Origin: Halobacillus mangrovi
GTDB taxonomy: Bacteria; Bacillota; Bacilli; Bacillales; Halobacillaceae
Length of the DNA stretch: 64,000 nucleotides
NCBI RefSeq assembly: GCF_002097535.1
Contig: NZ_CP020772.1
Location: forward strand, 2,480,001 to 2,544,000
Reading direction: 5' to 3'
Made by a program: the position numbers and the translations under genes
Notes under the pieces: model-generated
Told to the model about the DNA's origin: nothing
Database searches by the model: none
The model's input: only the letters and a program-made list of their open reading frames with translations
Shown here: in pieces, positions 54,170 to 61,939 of the stretch
Position numbering within the stretch: the stretch's first letter is position 1
Layout: the number at the start of each line of letters is the position of its first letter

Positions 54170-54451
54170 TTATGAGTTTTGTGCAGCCTCATGCAAAACG
54201 TTTAGTTGTTGTTCTAAGTTATCAAGAATTTGTTTTCCTTCTTCATCGCTGATTAAGTTCAAGCGAACCGCAAAATGAATTTCGCGTGATAAACCGAACA
54301 TTTGTGTATCTAGAACTTCTTCATAAAGTGGACACTGAGGCATTGTCAAGTTGTCCATCTGCACTTTTATTAACTTCAAAATTTTATCAGCGTCAGCTTT
54401 TAGAAGGGCATAGGCTTTTTCACGATGATCCACAGCCACATCAGACAACAT
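54170..54451 (-). CDS. ylaN: YlaN (DUF1507), iron-homeostasis protein
   Basis: 93 aa from ATG 54451 ([17 protein letters not shown]), six bases after GGAGGGG; the upstream ATG overlaps that site. All-helical; conserved [44 protein letters not shown] pattern. YlaN is essential in B. subtilis under iron limitation, binds iron and interacts with Fur; in S. aureus it is linked to Fe-S supply. Confidence 0.92.
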   Translation of the reverse strand: MLSDVAVDHREKAYALLKADADKILKLIKVQMDNLTMPQCPLYEEVLDTQMFGLSREIHFAVRLNLISDEEGKQILDNLEQQLNVLHEAAQNS

Positions 54452-54534
54452 CAAAATCCCCTCCATTTACAGTCTCTCTTCTAATAATATTATCGCTTAC
54501 CACTGAAAATTGCAACAGAGGATATCGTATTGGT

Positions 54535-55464
54535 TTAAAAAATAGAGAGGTCATATCGATTGGATAAAAGCTCTAATAGTTTTAATCCGACAACACTGTT
54601 TCCCTTCTCATCCAAGCTGGGACCGTACACTGCGATACCACCGAAACCATTTAAGGAGGCAAGCACCGAACCAGATACTCCACTTTTGGCAGGTATTCCA
54701 ACTTTGATAGCGAATGAACCAGACGCATCATACATCCCACATGTAACCATAAACGTTTTGCAAATTCTTGCTAAATGCTTCGGGATGATCCTTCTTCCTG
54801 AATTCAAGTCTCTTCCACCATTAGCTAATAAAGCACCTATTTTTGCAAGCTGGCAAACGTTAAGCTCGATCGCACACTGCTTCGTATAGGCATCTAGGGT
54901 TTCTTCCACACTTCCGGTAACAATCTGGTGCTGTTTCATATAAAAAAGAAGAGAGCGATTTAAAAATGCCGATTCAAATTCAGATTCGGCTACTTCACGG
55001 TCGTAACTAATAGACTGATCATCCGTCATCTCGTGGATAAAGGTAAGGAGGCGGCCGACCTTTTCATCAGGAGTATCCCCATGAATCATATTCGTCACAG
55101 CAAGGGCTCCGGCATTGATCATCGGATTAAGAGGTTTTGATGGACGCTGTTCCAAACGATAGATGGAATGGAAAGGATCACCTGTAGGCTCCATCCCTAC
55201 ACGGTCAAATACATACTCCTCCCCATTATCCATCAAGGCTAATGCGAGGGAGATGACTTTAGATATACTTTGTAGAGTGAATGTGGCTTCAACTTCTCCT
55301 GCCTCAATCGTTTCACCATCTATATAGTGAATAGCAACAGCTAAATCTTCTGGGTTTTGTCTTGCCAAGGCAGGAATATAATTGGCGACTTGCCCGTCAT
55401 AAGCATACGGTCGAACATTATCTAACCATTCGTTGAGTATATCCGTTGTTATATCTTTGTTCAT
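54535..55464 (-). CDS. glsA: Glutaminase
   Basis: 309 aa from ATG 55464 (MNKDITTDILNEWL), after AAGGAGG; the frame runs on to 55584 without support. Serine-dependent beta-lactamase-like fold with SxxK in LQSISK (Ser66, Lys69), NPMINAGALA, SYDREVAESE, and the C-terminal GIPAKSGVSGS. Converts glutamine to glutamate and ammonia. Equals B. subtilis YlaM (GlsA2) by position beside ylaN. Confidence 0.94.
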   Translation of the reverse strand: MNKDITTDILNEWLDNVRPYAYDGQVANYIPALARQNPEDLAVAIHYIDGETIEAGEVEATFTLQSISKVISLALALMDNGEEYVFDRVGMEPTGDPFHSIYRLEQRPSKPLNPMINAGALAVTNMIHGDTPDEKVGRLLTFIHEMTDDQSISYDREVAESEFESAFLNRSLLFYMKQHQIVTGSVEETLDAYTKQCAIELNVCQLAKIGALLANGGRDLNSGRRIIPKHLARICKTFMVTCGMYDASGSFAIKVGIPAKSGVSGSVLASLNGFGGIAVYGPSLDEKGNSVVGLKLLELLSNRYDLSIF

Positions 55465-55546
55465 TGTTTGAACCTCCTTAATGAAATCGAATTCAATTTT
55501 TGCTATGATTTGTATGGATGATTTTATTGGAAAGGTGGCATGAGCC

Positions 55547-56041
55547 ATGATTGTGCAAATTGAAGGAAATGTAAAATTCCCCATTACACTTGATCCGACA
55601 GTCTGGATCTTTGATGACCGAAAGCTTACGTTTAAAGAAGCATTCCATCCAGAAGAAATAGAAAAGTCAGATGAAGAAGAAGACGAACTGAAAAGAAAGT
55701 CTCTTCGTTTTGACAGAGAGGTTTATCAACAAAAATTAAACCCTCCTATTAATAAAAGCATCAACCGGTTTGAGAAACAACGTATCATGAAAGGTACTTT
55801 TCTTATGCCACTAAAACCTTTCCTTCATACAAGCGAACCTGAGGCTAGTGTGGAAGAAGCAGCACTTGTCACGGATGAAGGCGAACACACCATTCAAGCT
55901 GACGCTTTATCAGAATCCTTACTTCTCTTTGCGGAAGATGGAAAACCATTAAAGGAAACGGGACCTGTCCATTTATACTTCAAGGACGGATCGAATCAAA
56001 CAAGCCCTATCAAGGGCATTAAAAAAATTATTTTGAAGTAA
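55547..56041 (+). CDS. ylaL: YlaL-like conserved protein
   Basis: 164 aa from ATG 55547 after AAAGGTGG. N-terminal VQIEGNVKFPITLDPTVWIFDDRKL, charged middle (SDEEEDELKRKSLRFDRE) and a C-terminal beta-rich segment. Matches, by position and recollection, the B. subtilis YlaL family, sometimes mis-named peptidyl-prolyl isomerase; no isomerase motif is visible. Divergent from glsA. Confidence 0.75.
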   Translation: MIVQIEGNVKFPITLDPTVWIFDDRKLTFKEAFHPEEIEKSDEEEDELKRKSLRFDREVYQQKLNPPINKSINRFEKQRIMKGTFLMPLKPFLHTSEPEASVEEAALVTDEGEHTIQADALSESLLLFAEDGKPLKETGPVHLYFKDGSNQTSPIKGIKKIILK

Positions 56042-56044
56042 AAA

Positions 56045-56077
56045 TGAGGACGGCTGACGCAGCTGTCCTTTTTTTTG
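56045..56077 (+). terminator. ylaL terminator
   Basis: Stem AGGACGGCTG / CAGCTGTCCT (one mismatch), three-base loop, then TTTTTTTT. Confidence 0.9.
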
Positions 56078-56255
56078 TAAATATCTCTTGTTTCTCCATA
56101 ATCTAGTTTAACGAAGACTGTTCTTCTATAGGAGTTAGAGTAATCACCAATAAAATGGATTACTTTAATCCCCTAACTGCCTTAACCCAATTAAATGGTA
56201 TTCAGTATATTATTCTTCATCTAACACACGCTATAAGAAAAAAAGTGGTGGTTTG

Positions 56256-56831
56256 ATGAAGAAAATAATTTGGTTGACCTTGCTTATCGCCTTAGCGGCT
56301 TGTCAACAAACAGATGAAGAGTCTCTCTTGAAAGAACGTCAAGGAGATTCTGAAATGAAATATGTGACAAATTCAGACCCAGTAAAAAGACAGAAGAAGA
56401 CAAGCCAGCAAGCAGCTAGGCATCTTGCTAAACTCGCTGTTCAAGTACCGGATGTTCATGATGCTACTGCTCTCGTTCTTGGTGACTATGTAGCTGTAGG
56501 CATAGACGTTGATAAGGATTTGGACCGGTCTAGAGTAGGTGTAATCAAGTACTCCGTTGCCGAAGCGATTAAGCATGACCCATATGGAAAACAAGCCGTA
56601 GTAATCGCTGATGCAGACGGTGTCGAACGTTTACGTGGTCTTGGCAAAAAAATATCTCAAGGGCACCCAATTGAAGGGGTAACCGATGAACTTAGCAAGA
56701 TTGTCAGCAGATATATGCCTGGAGGACCAATCAATGAGCGACCTCAGACCGATTCAAATCAAGAATCGATTCCTGAAAATGAACAGAAAAAACTGAACCA
56801 AATTGAAAAAGAACAATCTAAACAAGAGTGA
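56256..56831 (+). CDS. ylaJ: YhcN/YlaJ-family sporulation lipoprotein
   Basis: 191 aa from ATG 56256. Lipoprotein signal peptide with lipobox ALAAC (Cys ~16), then the YhcN_YlaJ domain (HLAKLAVQVPDVHDATALVLGDYVAVGIDVDKDLDRSRVG ... VADADGVERLRGLG). B. subtilis YlaJ and YhcN contribute to spore germination/outgrowth. The C-terminal tail is Gln/Glu/Lys rich. ylaK, a PhoH-like gene next to it in B. subtilis, is absent. Confidence 0.9.
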   Translation: MKKIIWLTLLIALAACQQTDEESLLKERQGDSEMKYVTNSDPVKRQKKTSQQAARHLAKLAVQVPDVHDATALVLGDYVAVGIDVDKDLDRSRVGVIKYSVAEAIKHDPYGKQAVVIADADGVERLRGLGKKISQGHPIEGVTDELSKIVSRYMPGGPINERPQTDSNQESIPENEQKKLNQIEKEQSKQE

Positions 56832-56837
56832 CAGAAA

Positions 56838-56876
56838 AACAGCTAAATCCTTTAGAGGATTTAGCTGTTACTTTTT
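56838..56876. terminator. Terminator between ylaJ and the small membrane gene
   Basis: Perfect 14-bp stem AACAGCTAAATCCT / AGGATTTAGCTGTT with a four-base loop and TTTTTT on the plus strand. Confidence 0.92.
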
Positions 56877-57145
56877 TCTAAAATTTCACGTTCTTTCTCA
56901 GTCAATTCATTATAGTATTGAACTCCGAATTGAGAACCCTCTGAAACCATATCTGCATTCTCTAAGTTATCCAGTTGAGGGTTGCCCGCCTCTTCAACAG
57001 GCAAACCATCTTTCTTCTTAAAGTTATTCTGTAATGACTTCGCCTTGTCTACCACCTGTTTTCTGCTTTCCTCATTTCTGAGAAAAAATGCAGCTGCGCC
57101 TCCAGCGGCAGCTCCTACTGCAGTATAAATCCAACGCTTTCTCAC
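56861..57145 (-). CDS. Small YtxH-like membrane protein
   Basis: 94 aa from GTG 57145 (MRKRWIYTAVGAAAGG), five bases after AAGGGTG; the longer frame has no site. One Gly/Ala-rich membrane helix (IYTAVGAAAGGAAAFFL) followed by RNEESRKQVVDKAKSLQNNF, a pattern of YtxH-domain proteins, then a charged tail (ELTEKEREILEKS). Function unknown. Not matched to a specific B. subtilis gene. Confidence 0.7.
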   Translation of the reverse strand: MRKRWIYTAVGAAAGGAAAFFLRNEESRKQVVDKAKSLQNNFKKKDGLPVEEAGNPQLDNLENADMVSEGSQFGVQYYNELTEKEREILEKSNS

Positions 57146-57281
57146 ATAATCACCCTTTCTTAACTTCTGTAAATTGACTTCCCCTTTCCAACTATTCTCA
57201 AACATGTGAAAGCGAATTATACGGAACCGTTATAGTATGTTAAAATATCTGTAACAATTGAAACAGTTTGAGGTGAAACGG

Positions 57282-57485
57282 ATGCGTGTACAATGCGTAA
57301 TTTGCGATGAAATAGAAAAAATTGATAGTTATTGTCTCCAGGCAAAAAGGCTCAGAAACCGACGGATCCACACCTATATGTGTCAATCCTGTCATGATCG
57401 AATAGAAGAAAACACAAAAAAACGCCTGGCCACGGGAAATTTCCGCTTTAACCGCGAACGCAAAAAAGAAAAACACTTGAGTTAA
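57282..57485 (+). CDS. ylaI: YlaI-family zinc-ribbon protein
   Basis: 67 aa from ATG 57282 (MRVQCVICDEIEK) after GAGGTG. Two cysteine pairs, CVIC and CQSC, form a zinc ribbon, with basic ends (RLRNRRIH, RFNRERKKEKH). DUF2197/YlaI family, function unknown. Plus strand, upstream of a tandem repeat cluster. Confidence 0.85.
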   Translation: MRVQCVICDEIEKIDSYCLQAKRLRNRRIHTYMCQSCHDRIEENTKKRLATGNFRFNRERKKEKHLS

Positions 57486-57496
57486 GATTAAATGCG

Positions 57497-57597
57497 GAAC
57501 CACCTTGGGAGACACGACAAGCATAAGACAAGGGCTGTAGTGAGGGGATCTTTCCTCACGAAAGCCATTGACTTATGTCTCGAGTGTCTAGGTGGTG
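57497..57597. repeat. Long hairpin, tandem copy 1
   Basis: Outer arms CCACCT / AGGTGG, then GAGACACGAC..GCATAAG facing CTTATGTCTCGAGTGTC, and an inner TGAGG/CCTCA loop. Shares ~65 nearly identical bases (CGACAAGCATAAGACAAGGG ... CTCACGAAAGCCATTGACTTATGTC) with copy 2 and an arm motif with the hairpin at 35239-35333. Confidence 0.8.
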
Positions 57598-57627
57598 GAG
57601 CTGGATATGAAAGCGAAATGTGGAATT

Positions 57628-57717
57628 GACCTGGGAGGCCCGACAAGCATAAGACAAGGGTTGTAGTGAGGGAAATCTTTCCTCACGAAAGCCATTGACT
57701 TATGTCGAGAGGGTCTT
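57628..57717. repeat. Long hairpin, tandem copy 2
   Basis: Second copy of the 57497-57597 hairpin, about 125 bases downstream. Core nearly identical; outer arms differ but still pair (GACCTGGGAG facing GAGAGGGTCTT), suggesting compensatory change. Confidence 0.78.
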
Positions 57718-57735
57718 TATGTAAAGCGGTTATTT

Positions 57736-57784
57736 ATAAACAAACAAGACCGTTCAGCATGGCTGAGCGGTCTTGTTTGTTTAT
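57736..57784. terminator. Strong terminator downstream of ylaI/ylaH
   Basis: Arms ATAAACAAACAAGACCGTT and its complement pair over more than 20 bp (one wobble) around a short loop; AT-rich on both sides. Convergent ylaI and ylaH. Confidence 0.85.
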
Positions 57785-57852
57785 AGGAGTCAAATTAAAC
57801 TCTTCAGTCTTTACTATACTAGGGCTGAACCTTAGATTGCTCTTTTTTCGTA

Positions 57853-58227
57853 TTATGATTCATTCTGGCTTGCTCCTCTTTCACGGTGCAGCCGAAGGCG
57901 ATAAACACCAAGAATAATGGCCGCCACAAACAAACTTTCCGGAAGAGGCAAATTTAAACCAAGGATTAGAGTCAAAATGAAGGTACCAATGATCAATACG
58001 GTATAAACAACGATGTTTTTGATCAAAGGAAGTTTTCTAGCAAAACCTAATTTAAATGTAATGATTGTCAAGATGACTACAGTTAGATATAAAAGCATAA
58101 AAGAACGAAATAGCATGGAAACTTCATTCTCATTATTCAGATTTATTTCATTACCAAGCCCTTGAAAAAAGAAATCAGCTACGGGCCACAAATCTGAAGG
58201 GACCGTAAGTGTTGACATGTCTTGCAT
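57853..58227 (-). CDS. ylaH: YlaH-like membrane protein
   Basis: 124 aa with three membrane helices (SFMLLYLTVVILTIITFKLGF; NIVVYTVLIIGTFILTLILGL; PESLFVAAIILGVYRL), a basic C-terminal loop RLRLHRERG. YlaH family, unknown function. GAGGAGG precedes the ATG. The typA gene that neighbours ylaH in B. subtilis is not here. Confidence 0.88.
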   Translation of the reverse strand: MQDMSTLTVPSDLWPVADFFFQGLGNEINLNNENEVSMLFRSFMLLYLTVVILTIITFKLGFARKLPLIKNIVVYTVLIIGTFILTLILGLNLPLPESLFVAAIILGVYRLRLHRERGASQNES

Positions 58228-58353
58228 GTTGTTCCTCCTCGCATCTCCCTGTTCTATCCCCTATCATACTAAATGTAAGTAGAAGAAACCACCCTTTGTA
58301 CAATTTTCAATCTTTAGTTAAATCATATATAATTGAATTGTGAGGTGAGACTT

Positions 58354-58527
58354 TTGAAAAATACTCAGCTGATTATGGCTATTTTGGCTTTTTTAGTTAT
58401 CTTATCCTTCGTATCTGTAGGGTTCGCGATCGGCCAGGAAATCTTCTGGCTGGCAGGCTTTCTTTTTGTAATAGGCTTTATGATTATGGGATATGGTTTA
58501 AAACTGAAAAGGCAACAGGATACTTAA
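58354..58527 (+). CDS. ylaF: YlaF-family (DUF5325) small membrane protein
   Basis: 57 aa from TTG 58354 (MKNTQLIMAILAFLVILSF), after GAGGTGAG. Two membrane helices (LIMAILAFLVILSFVSVGFAIG and IFWLAGFLFVIGFMIMGYGL) and a basic end KLKRQQD. DUF5325/YlaF. Function unknown. Confidence 0.85.
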   Translation: MKNTQLIMAILAFLVILSFVSVGFAIGQEIFWLAGFLFVIGFMIMGYGLKLKRQQDT

Positions 58528-58528
58528 A

Positions 58529-58563
58529 AAAAAGCGACCGATGAAAAACTCGGTCGCTTTTCT
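58529..58563. terminator. Bidirectional terminator between ylaF and yktC
   Basis: Stem AAAAGCGACCGA / TCGGTCGCTTTT; convergent genes, T-runs on both strands. Confidence 0.9.
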
Positions 58564-58566
58564 TAA

Positions 58567-59376
58567 TTATTTCTTCAAATCCACATAACCATCGATAATT
58601 TCATCATGGATGTTTACACGACTAGCCAGAACGGTGGTTTGGTTCAAGAGATCAAGTTCCTGTTTGTCTGCTCGCGTAACCGTACCCCCTACTTCCTGAA
58701 CCAGGATCGCACCGGCAGCGTAGTCCCAAGGCATCAATGTCATCGTTAAATATCCGTCCAGAATTCCTTCTGCAACAAAAGCAAATTCCAATGCAGCAGA
58801 ACCGTAAGAGCGAGTGCTCCTCAGTTTTTTTACCAATCTCTCCATCCCTGTATGATCCACATGAGGATTCTCCGGAAGCATCCAAGTAGTGTTTAATGCT
58901 AGGATCGATTGTTCTAATGGTCTAGATTGATTAAGAGTGGGAAGCTGCTGATCGTTTTTGAAAGCTCCTTGTCCTTTTTGAGCGGAGTATAGAACGTCTT
59001 CCATCACATTGTAGATGAAGCCGATTTCTCCTATTCCTTCATGGTAAATTCCGATAGAAATAGCAAAGTTTCTCTTTTGATGGACAAAATTCATGGTTCC
59101 ATCAATCGGATCAACAATCCAGACGGTACCTTTCATTTCTTCAATTTCATCTCCAAAGCCTTCTTCACCTAAAAGGAAATGTTTAGGATATGTCTCTTTA
59201 ATCCTATCAGCGAAAAACTCTTCTGTTTCCTGATCCATTTCAGTAACAAGATCATTCGGATTCGATTTCGTTTCAATTGACCTAGGCGCGTCAATTTTTT
59301 CTCTGATCCTTTCCCCTGCTTCCAAGATCCAGGTTTTCGCCTGGTCATATACTTCTTGCTTCATTTTTTTATCCAT
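58567..59376 (-). CDS. yktC: Inositol monophosphatase family protein (YktC/SuhB)
   Basis: 269 aa. Metal-binding motifs LGEEGFGDE, WIVDPIDGTMNFVH and MPWDYAAGAILVQEVGG define the FIG/IMPase superfamily; B. subtilis YktC has myo-inositol-1-phosphatase activity and may act on NADP or other phosphates. AAAGGGG precedes ATG 59376. Neighbours ykzI, yktB and yktA confirm the locus. Confidence 0.93.
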   Translation of the reverse strand: MDKKMKQEVYDQAKTWILEAGERIREKIDAPRSIETKSNPNDLVTEMDQETEEFFADRIKETYPKHFLLGEEGFGDEIEEMKGTVWIVDPIDGTMNFVHQKRNFAISIGIYHEGIGEIGFIYNVMEDVLYSAQKGQGAFKNDQQLPTLNQSRPLEQSILALNTTWMLPENPHVDHTGMERLVKKLRSTRSYGSAALEFAFVAEGILDGYLTMTLMPWDYAAGAILVQEVGGTVTRADKQELDLLNQTTVLASRVNIHDEIIDGYVDLKK

Positions 59377-59479
59377 AAATTAAGTACCCCTTTAAACAAG
59401 TTCAATCTTTATCGTATCAAAATGACGTTTGTCTTGCATGTATCGGGAGTTATCATGGAGAAACGCCCATTGATAAATG

Positions 59480-59512
59480 AAAAAATACGAGCAACCCTAT
59501 TGTTGCTCGTAA
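59480..59512 (-). terminator. ykzI terminator
   Basis: Stem ACGAGCAAC / GTTGCTCGT with T-run ATTTTTT on the minus strand. Confidence 0.88.
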
Positions 59513-59701
59513 TTATGAAGACCATTCAATCAATTGTTTACGAAGTTCCGCGAGCTTCTTTTTACTTCTCTTTATCTGCTCCTGGTCACAGGCGACCATT
59601 GCATCATGCAATGTCACTAGCTCGTAATCAATTTCCATACGGATTACCGGGAGCTTCTCTTCAGCTTCTCGTTTACGTAACGCTTCCATGACATGTTTCA
59701 T
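59513..59701 (-). CDS. ykzI: YkzI-like small protein
   Basis: 62 aa from ATG 59701 (MKHVMEALRKREAEEKL), eight bases after GGGAGG; ATG 59707 is two bases from that site. Helical, highly charged, with a coiled-coil-like C-terminus (DQEQIKRSKKKLAELRKQLIEW). Size and location between yktB and yktC match B. subtilis ykzI; function unknown. Confidence 0.78.
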   Translation of the reverse strand: MKHVMEALRKREAEEKLPVIRMEIDYELVTLHDAMVACDQEQIKRSKKKLAELRKQLIEWSS

Positions 59702-59881
59702 TGCCATTCCCTCCCTCTTAAATCCTTGCTATATATATATGTTAGCAATGTGTCAGAAGTTTCAGTTAGATTACTTATATGTAACCCATTTTATTATGAT
59801 TCAAACCCAGGAAACACATTACTTCATAATGTAGAACAGTTTTTGTTAAACTAACAAATAGTTGAAATAGGAGTTGATACT

Positions 59882-60517
59882 ATGGCTACATTTAACGGAT
59901 TTACCCAAAAGGATTTCGACGTATTCTCCATTCCAGGTTTGGAAAATCGGATGAATGCATTAAGAGAACAAATTTCACCCAAGCTTGAAGCCATTGCAAA
60001 AGAGTTGGAACCAGATGTTACAGCTTTAACGGGAGATGAAATGTTTGTTCACGTGGCAAAACACGCTAGAAGGAAGACTAACCCTCCAAACGACACATGG
60101 GCAGCCCTTGCTTCTAATAAAAGAGGATATAAGAAACTTCCTCATTTCCAAGTCGGTTTATGGGAAAGCCACGTATTCATTTGGTTTGCAGTCATTTATG
60201 AAAGTCCAATAAAACAGGACTTTGCAAAAACTCTTGAAAGAAACAGGAAAGAAGTCCTTTCTCACATCCCCGATCAATTCGTATGGTCCGTCGATCATAC
60301 CAAACCTGATTCTATTCCTCACGAAGAAGTCGATGAAGAGAAATTTCTTTCTATGACAGATCGCTTGAAAAATGTTAAGAAAGCTGAAATCCTATGCGGC
60401 CAAAACATCTCTCGGGATGATAAACGATTAAAAGATGCAGATGCTTTCATTGAGTTATGTAGAGAAACGTTTGAAAAGCTTGAACCGCTCTATCGCTACA
60501 CTAAACAATTGAATTAA
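59882..60517 (+). CDS. yktB: DUF1054 family protein YktB
   Basis: 211 aa, family length. FNGFTQKDFDVFSIPGLENRMNALREQI and HVAKHARRKTNPPNDTWAAL are the DUF1054/UPF0637 signature; function unknown. AGGAGT lies before the ATG at 59882. Confidence 0.92.
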   Translation: MATFNGFTQKDFDVFSIPGLENRMNALREQISPKLEAIAKELEPDVTALTGDEMFVHVAKHARRKTNPPNDTWAALASNKRGYKKLPHFQVGLWESHVFIWFAVIYESPIKQDFAKTLERNRKEVLSHIPDQFVWSVDHTKPDSIPHEEVDEEKFLSMTDRLKNVKKAEILCGQNISRDDKRLKDADAFIELCRETFEKLEPLYRYTKQLN

Positions 60518-60561
60518 AAAAAGGGAGCAGCCATGAATCAATCGTGCTGCTCCTTATTTTA
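60517..60561. terminator. Bidirectional terminator between yktB and yktA
   Basis: Stem GGAGCAGC / GCTGCTCC with T-runs in both directions; convergent genes. Confidence 0.88.
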
Positions 60562-60837
60562 TTAGTTCATACTGACCCGATCACCCTGAGCAAGAGCTCT
60601 TGCTTTTTTCACTGTATGATAACAGGAGTACCCGGACTCTTTTTCAAACTCGCCACATAATTTCTTCTCTTCACTTTTAGATGGAACGATTTGCTTAAAC
60701 CGAGTATAAGCAAGCAGTAAATCATCTCTGCTCACACTCTTTTCATAGGCTTGCTCCACCATTGAATAAAAATTTACTACATCAATAATTTCTTCCTTTG
60801 ACCAATAAATTTCATCAATTGGATAACTATAGCTCAT
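60562..60837 (-). CDS. yktA: UPF0223 family protein YktA
   Basis: 91 aa: YSYPIDEIYWSKEEIIDVVNFYSMVEQAYEKSVSRD ... KFKQIVPSKSEEKKL-type sequence is the UPF0223 signature. Helical, cytoplasmic, unknown function. AAGGAGG precedes the ATG; 18 bases after the nitronate monooxygenase-like gene, so probably cotranscribed. Confidence 0.92.
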   Translation of the reverse strand: MSYSYPIDEIYWSKEEIIDVVNFYSMVEQAYEKSVSRDDLLLAYTRFKQIVPSKSEEKKLCGEFEKESGYSCYHTVKKARALAQGDRVSMN

Positions 60838-60855
60838 GTTAGACCTCCTTATGTA

Positions 60856-61815
60856 TTACACTGACCATCTCGTTCGGATTTGTTCTCCTTCCTTTATCAT
60901 TCGCTGGAAAAGCTGTTCAACGGTAGGGACATCATGAATTCTTGAAGTGACCTGACCTGCCCACCCGAAGCCCTCTTCATCTGCACCCTCATAAATATAT
61001 TTCTTGTTAGCTTCCCCGCTGATATAAGTCTTTAACCCTTCATAACCTGGATTTGTTTTCTCCAGCTCAATAATCTGATATGTCCAGCTATTTTTCAAAG
61101 CTCTTGCAGGTGCCTTAATGCTGCGCTTAATTACAGTTGTCGAAGTTTCATCGGCTTCTATCAGTGCTCGTTTGTAACTTTCATGGGCGTGGATGCACTC
61201 TTTTGTAGCGATGAACCGTGTTCCCATCTCTATGCCTTCTGCACCAAGTGCCAGCGCGGCCATCCACCCTCTTCCATCACCAATTCCTCCAGAAGCGATT
61301 ACTGGAATAGAAACAGCATCTACAACTTGAGGTGTCAGAACAAATGTACCTACATCGTCTCTCCCAAGGTGTCCACCGCCTTCGTGGCCGACCACCATAA
61401 CAGCATCTGCTCCCAGCTCCTCTGCTTTAACCGCTTGACGACGAGCAGCTACCAATACGAGAGTTTTAATCCCTTTACCCTGAACCATGTCCAATACCGG
61501 CTTAGGATTACCACCTGTTACTGAAATGGCAGGCACTTTTTCCTCAATGGCTACTTGGACGCGATCTTCAAAAGGTCTTCCGTGCTGTCCAATAGCAAAG
61601 TTTACCCCAAAGGGATTCTCAGTCATTCGTCGAACCTTTCTAATCTCATCTCGCAACTGATCTGGTCCATCCATGCTCATCGCAGTAATTTGACCTAATC
61701 CCCCTGCGTTAGAAACAGCAGCGGCGAGATCTGAATAAGCAAGATGAGCAAGCCCTCCTTGAATAATAGGATACGAAACCCCCAATAAATCTGTCACTCT
61801 TGTTTTCCAATTCAT
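60856..61815 (-). CDS. Nitronate monooxygenase family flavoprotein
   Basis: 319 aa TIM-barrel FMN protein of the NMO/2-nitropropane dioxygenase class: GVSYPIIQGGLAHLAYSDLAAAVSNAGGLGQI, VMVVGHEGGGHLG, IPVIASGGIGDGRG, GAEGIEMGTRFI. The same fold includes FabK enoyl-ACP reductase; the HEGGGHLG motif and EMGTRFIATKE resemble FabK and NMO class II, so the reaction is uncertain. B. subtilis YrpB is a relative. Divergent from speA. Confidence 0.85.
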   Translation of the reverse strand: MNWKTRVTDLLGVSYPIIQGGLAHLAYSDLAAAVSNAGGLGQITAMSMDGPDQLRDEIRKVRRMTENPFGVNFAIGQHGRPFEDRVQVAIEEKVPAISVTGGNPKPVLDMVQGKGIKTLVLVAARRQAVKAEELGADAVMVVGHEGGGHLGRDDVGTFVLTPQVVDAVSIPVIASGGIGDGRGWMAALALGAEGIEMGTRFIATKECIHAHESYKRALIEADETSTTVIKRSIKAPARALKNSWTYQIIELEKTNPGYEGLKTYISGEANKKYIYEGADEEGFGWAGQVTSRIHDVPTVEQLFQRMIKEGEQIRTRWSV

Positions 61816-61939
61816 CCTATCCCTCCCTTGTCCCGTATTTTACCATGAGCCGATTGAGATGAGAAAAATAACTAGCCAGTTTATAGTGAAACTGCTATAA
61901 TTCAGTTGCTTTCAATCTATAAAGAGGTGCAAACAATTC

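Larger units (their letters stand above)
57486..57736. other. Gene-free stretch with two tandem hairpins
   Basis: About 250 bases between ylaI and the ylaH terminator, occupied by the two related hairpins at 57497-57597 and 57628-57717. No gene. Confidence 0.75.

Noticed and set aside
57510..57717. CRISPR-like array
   Set aside because: Only two copies, each itself a long hairpin, with no regular spacers and no cas genes.
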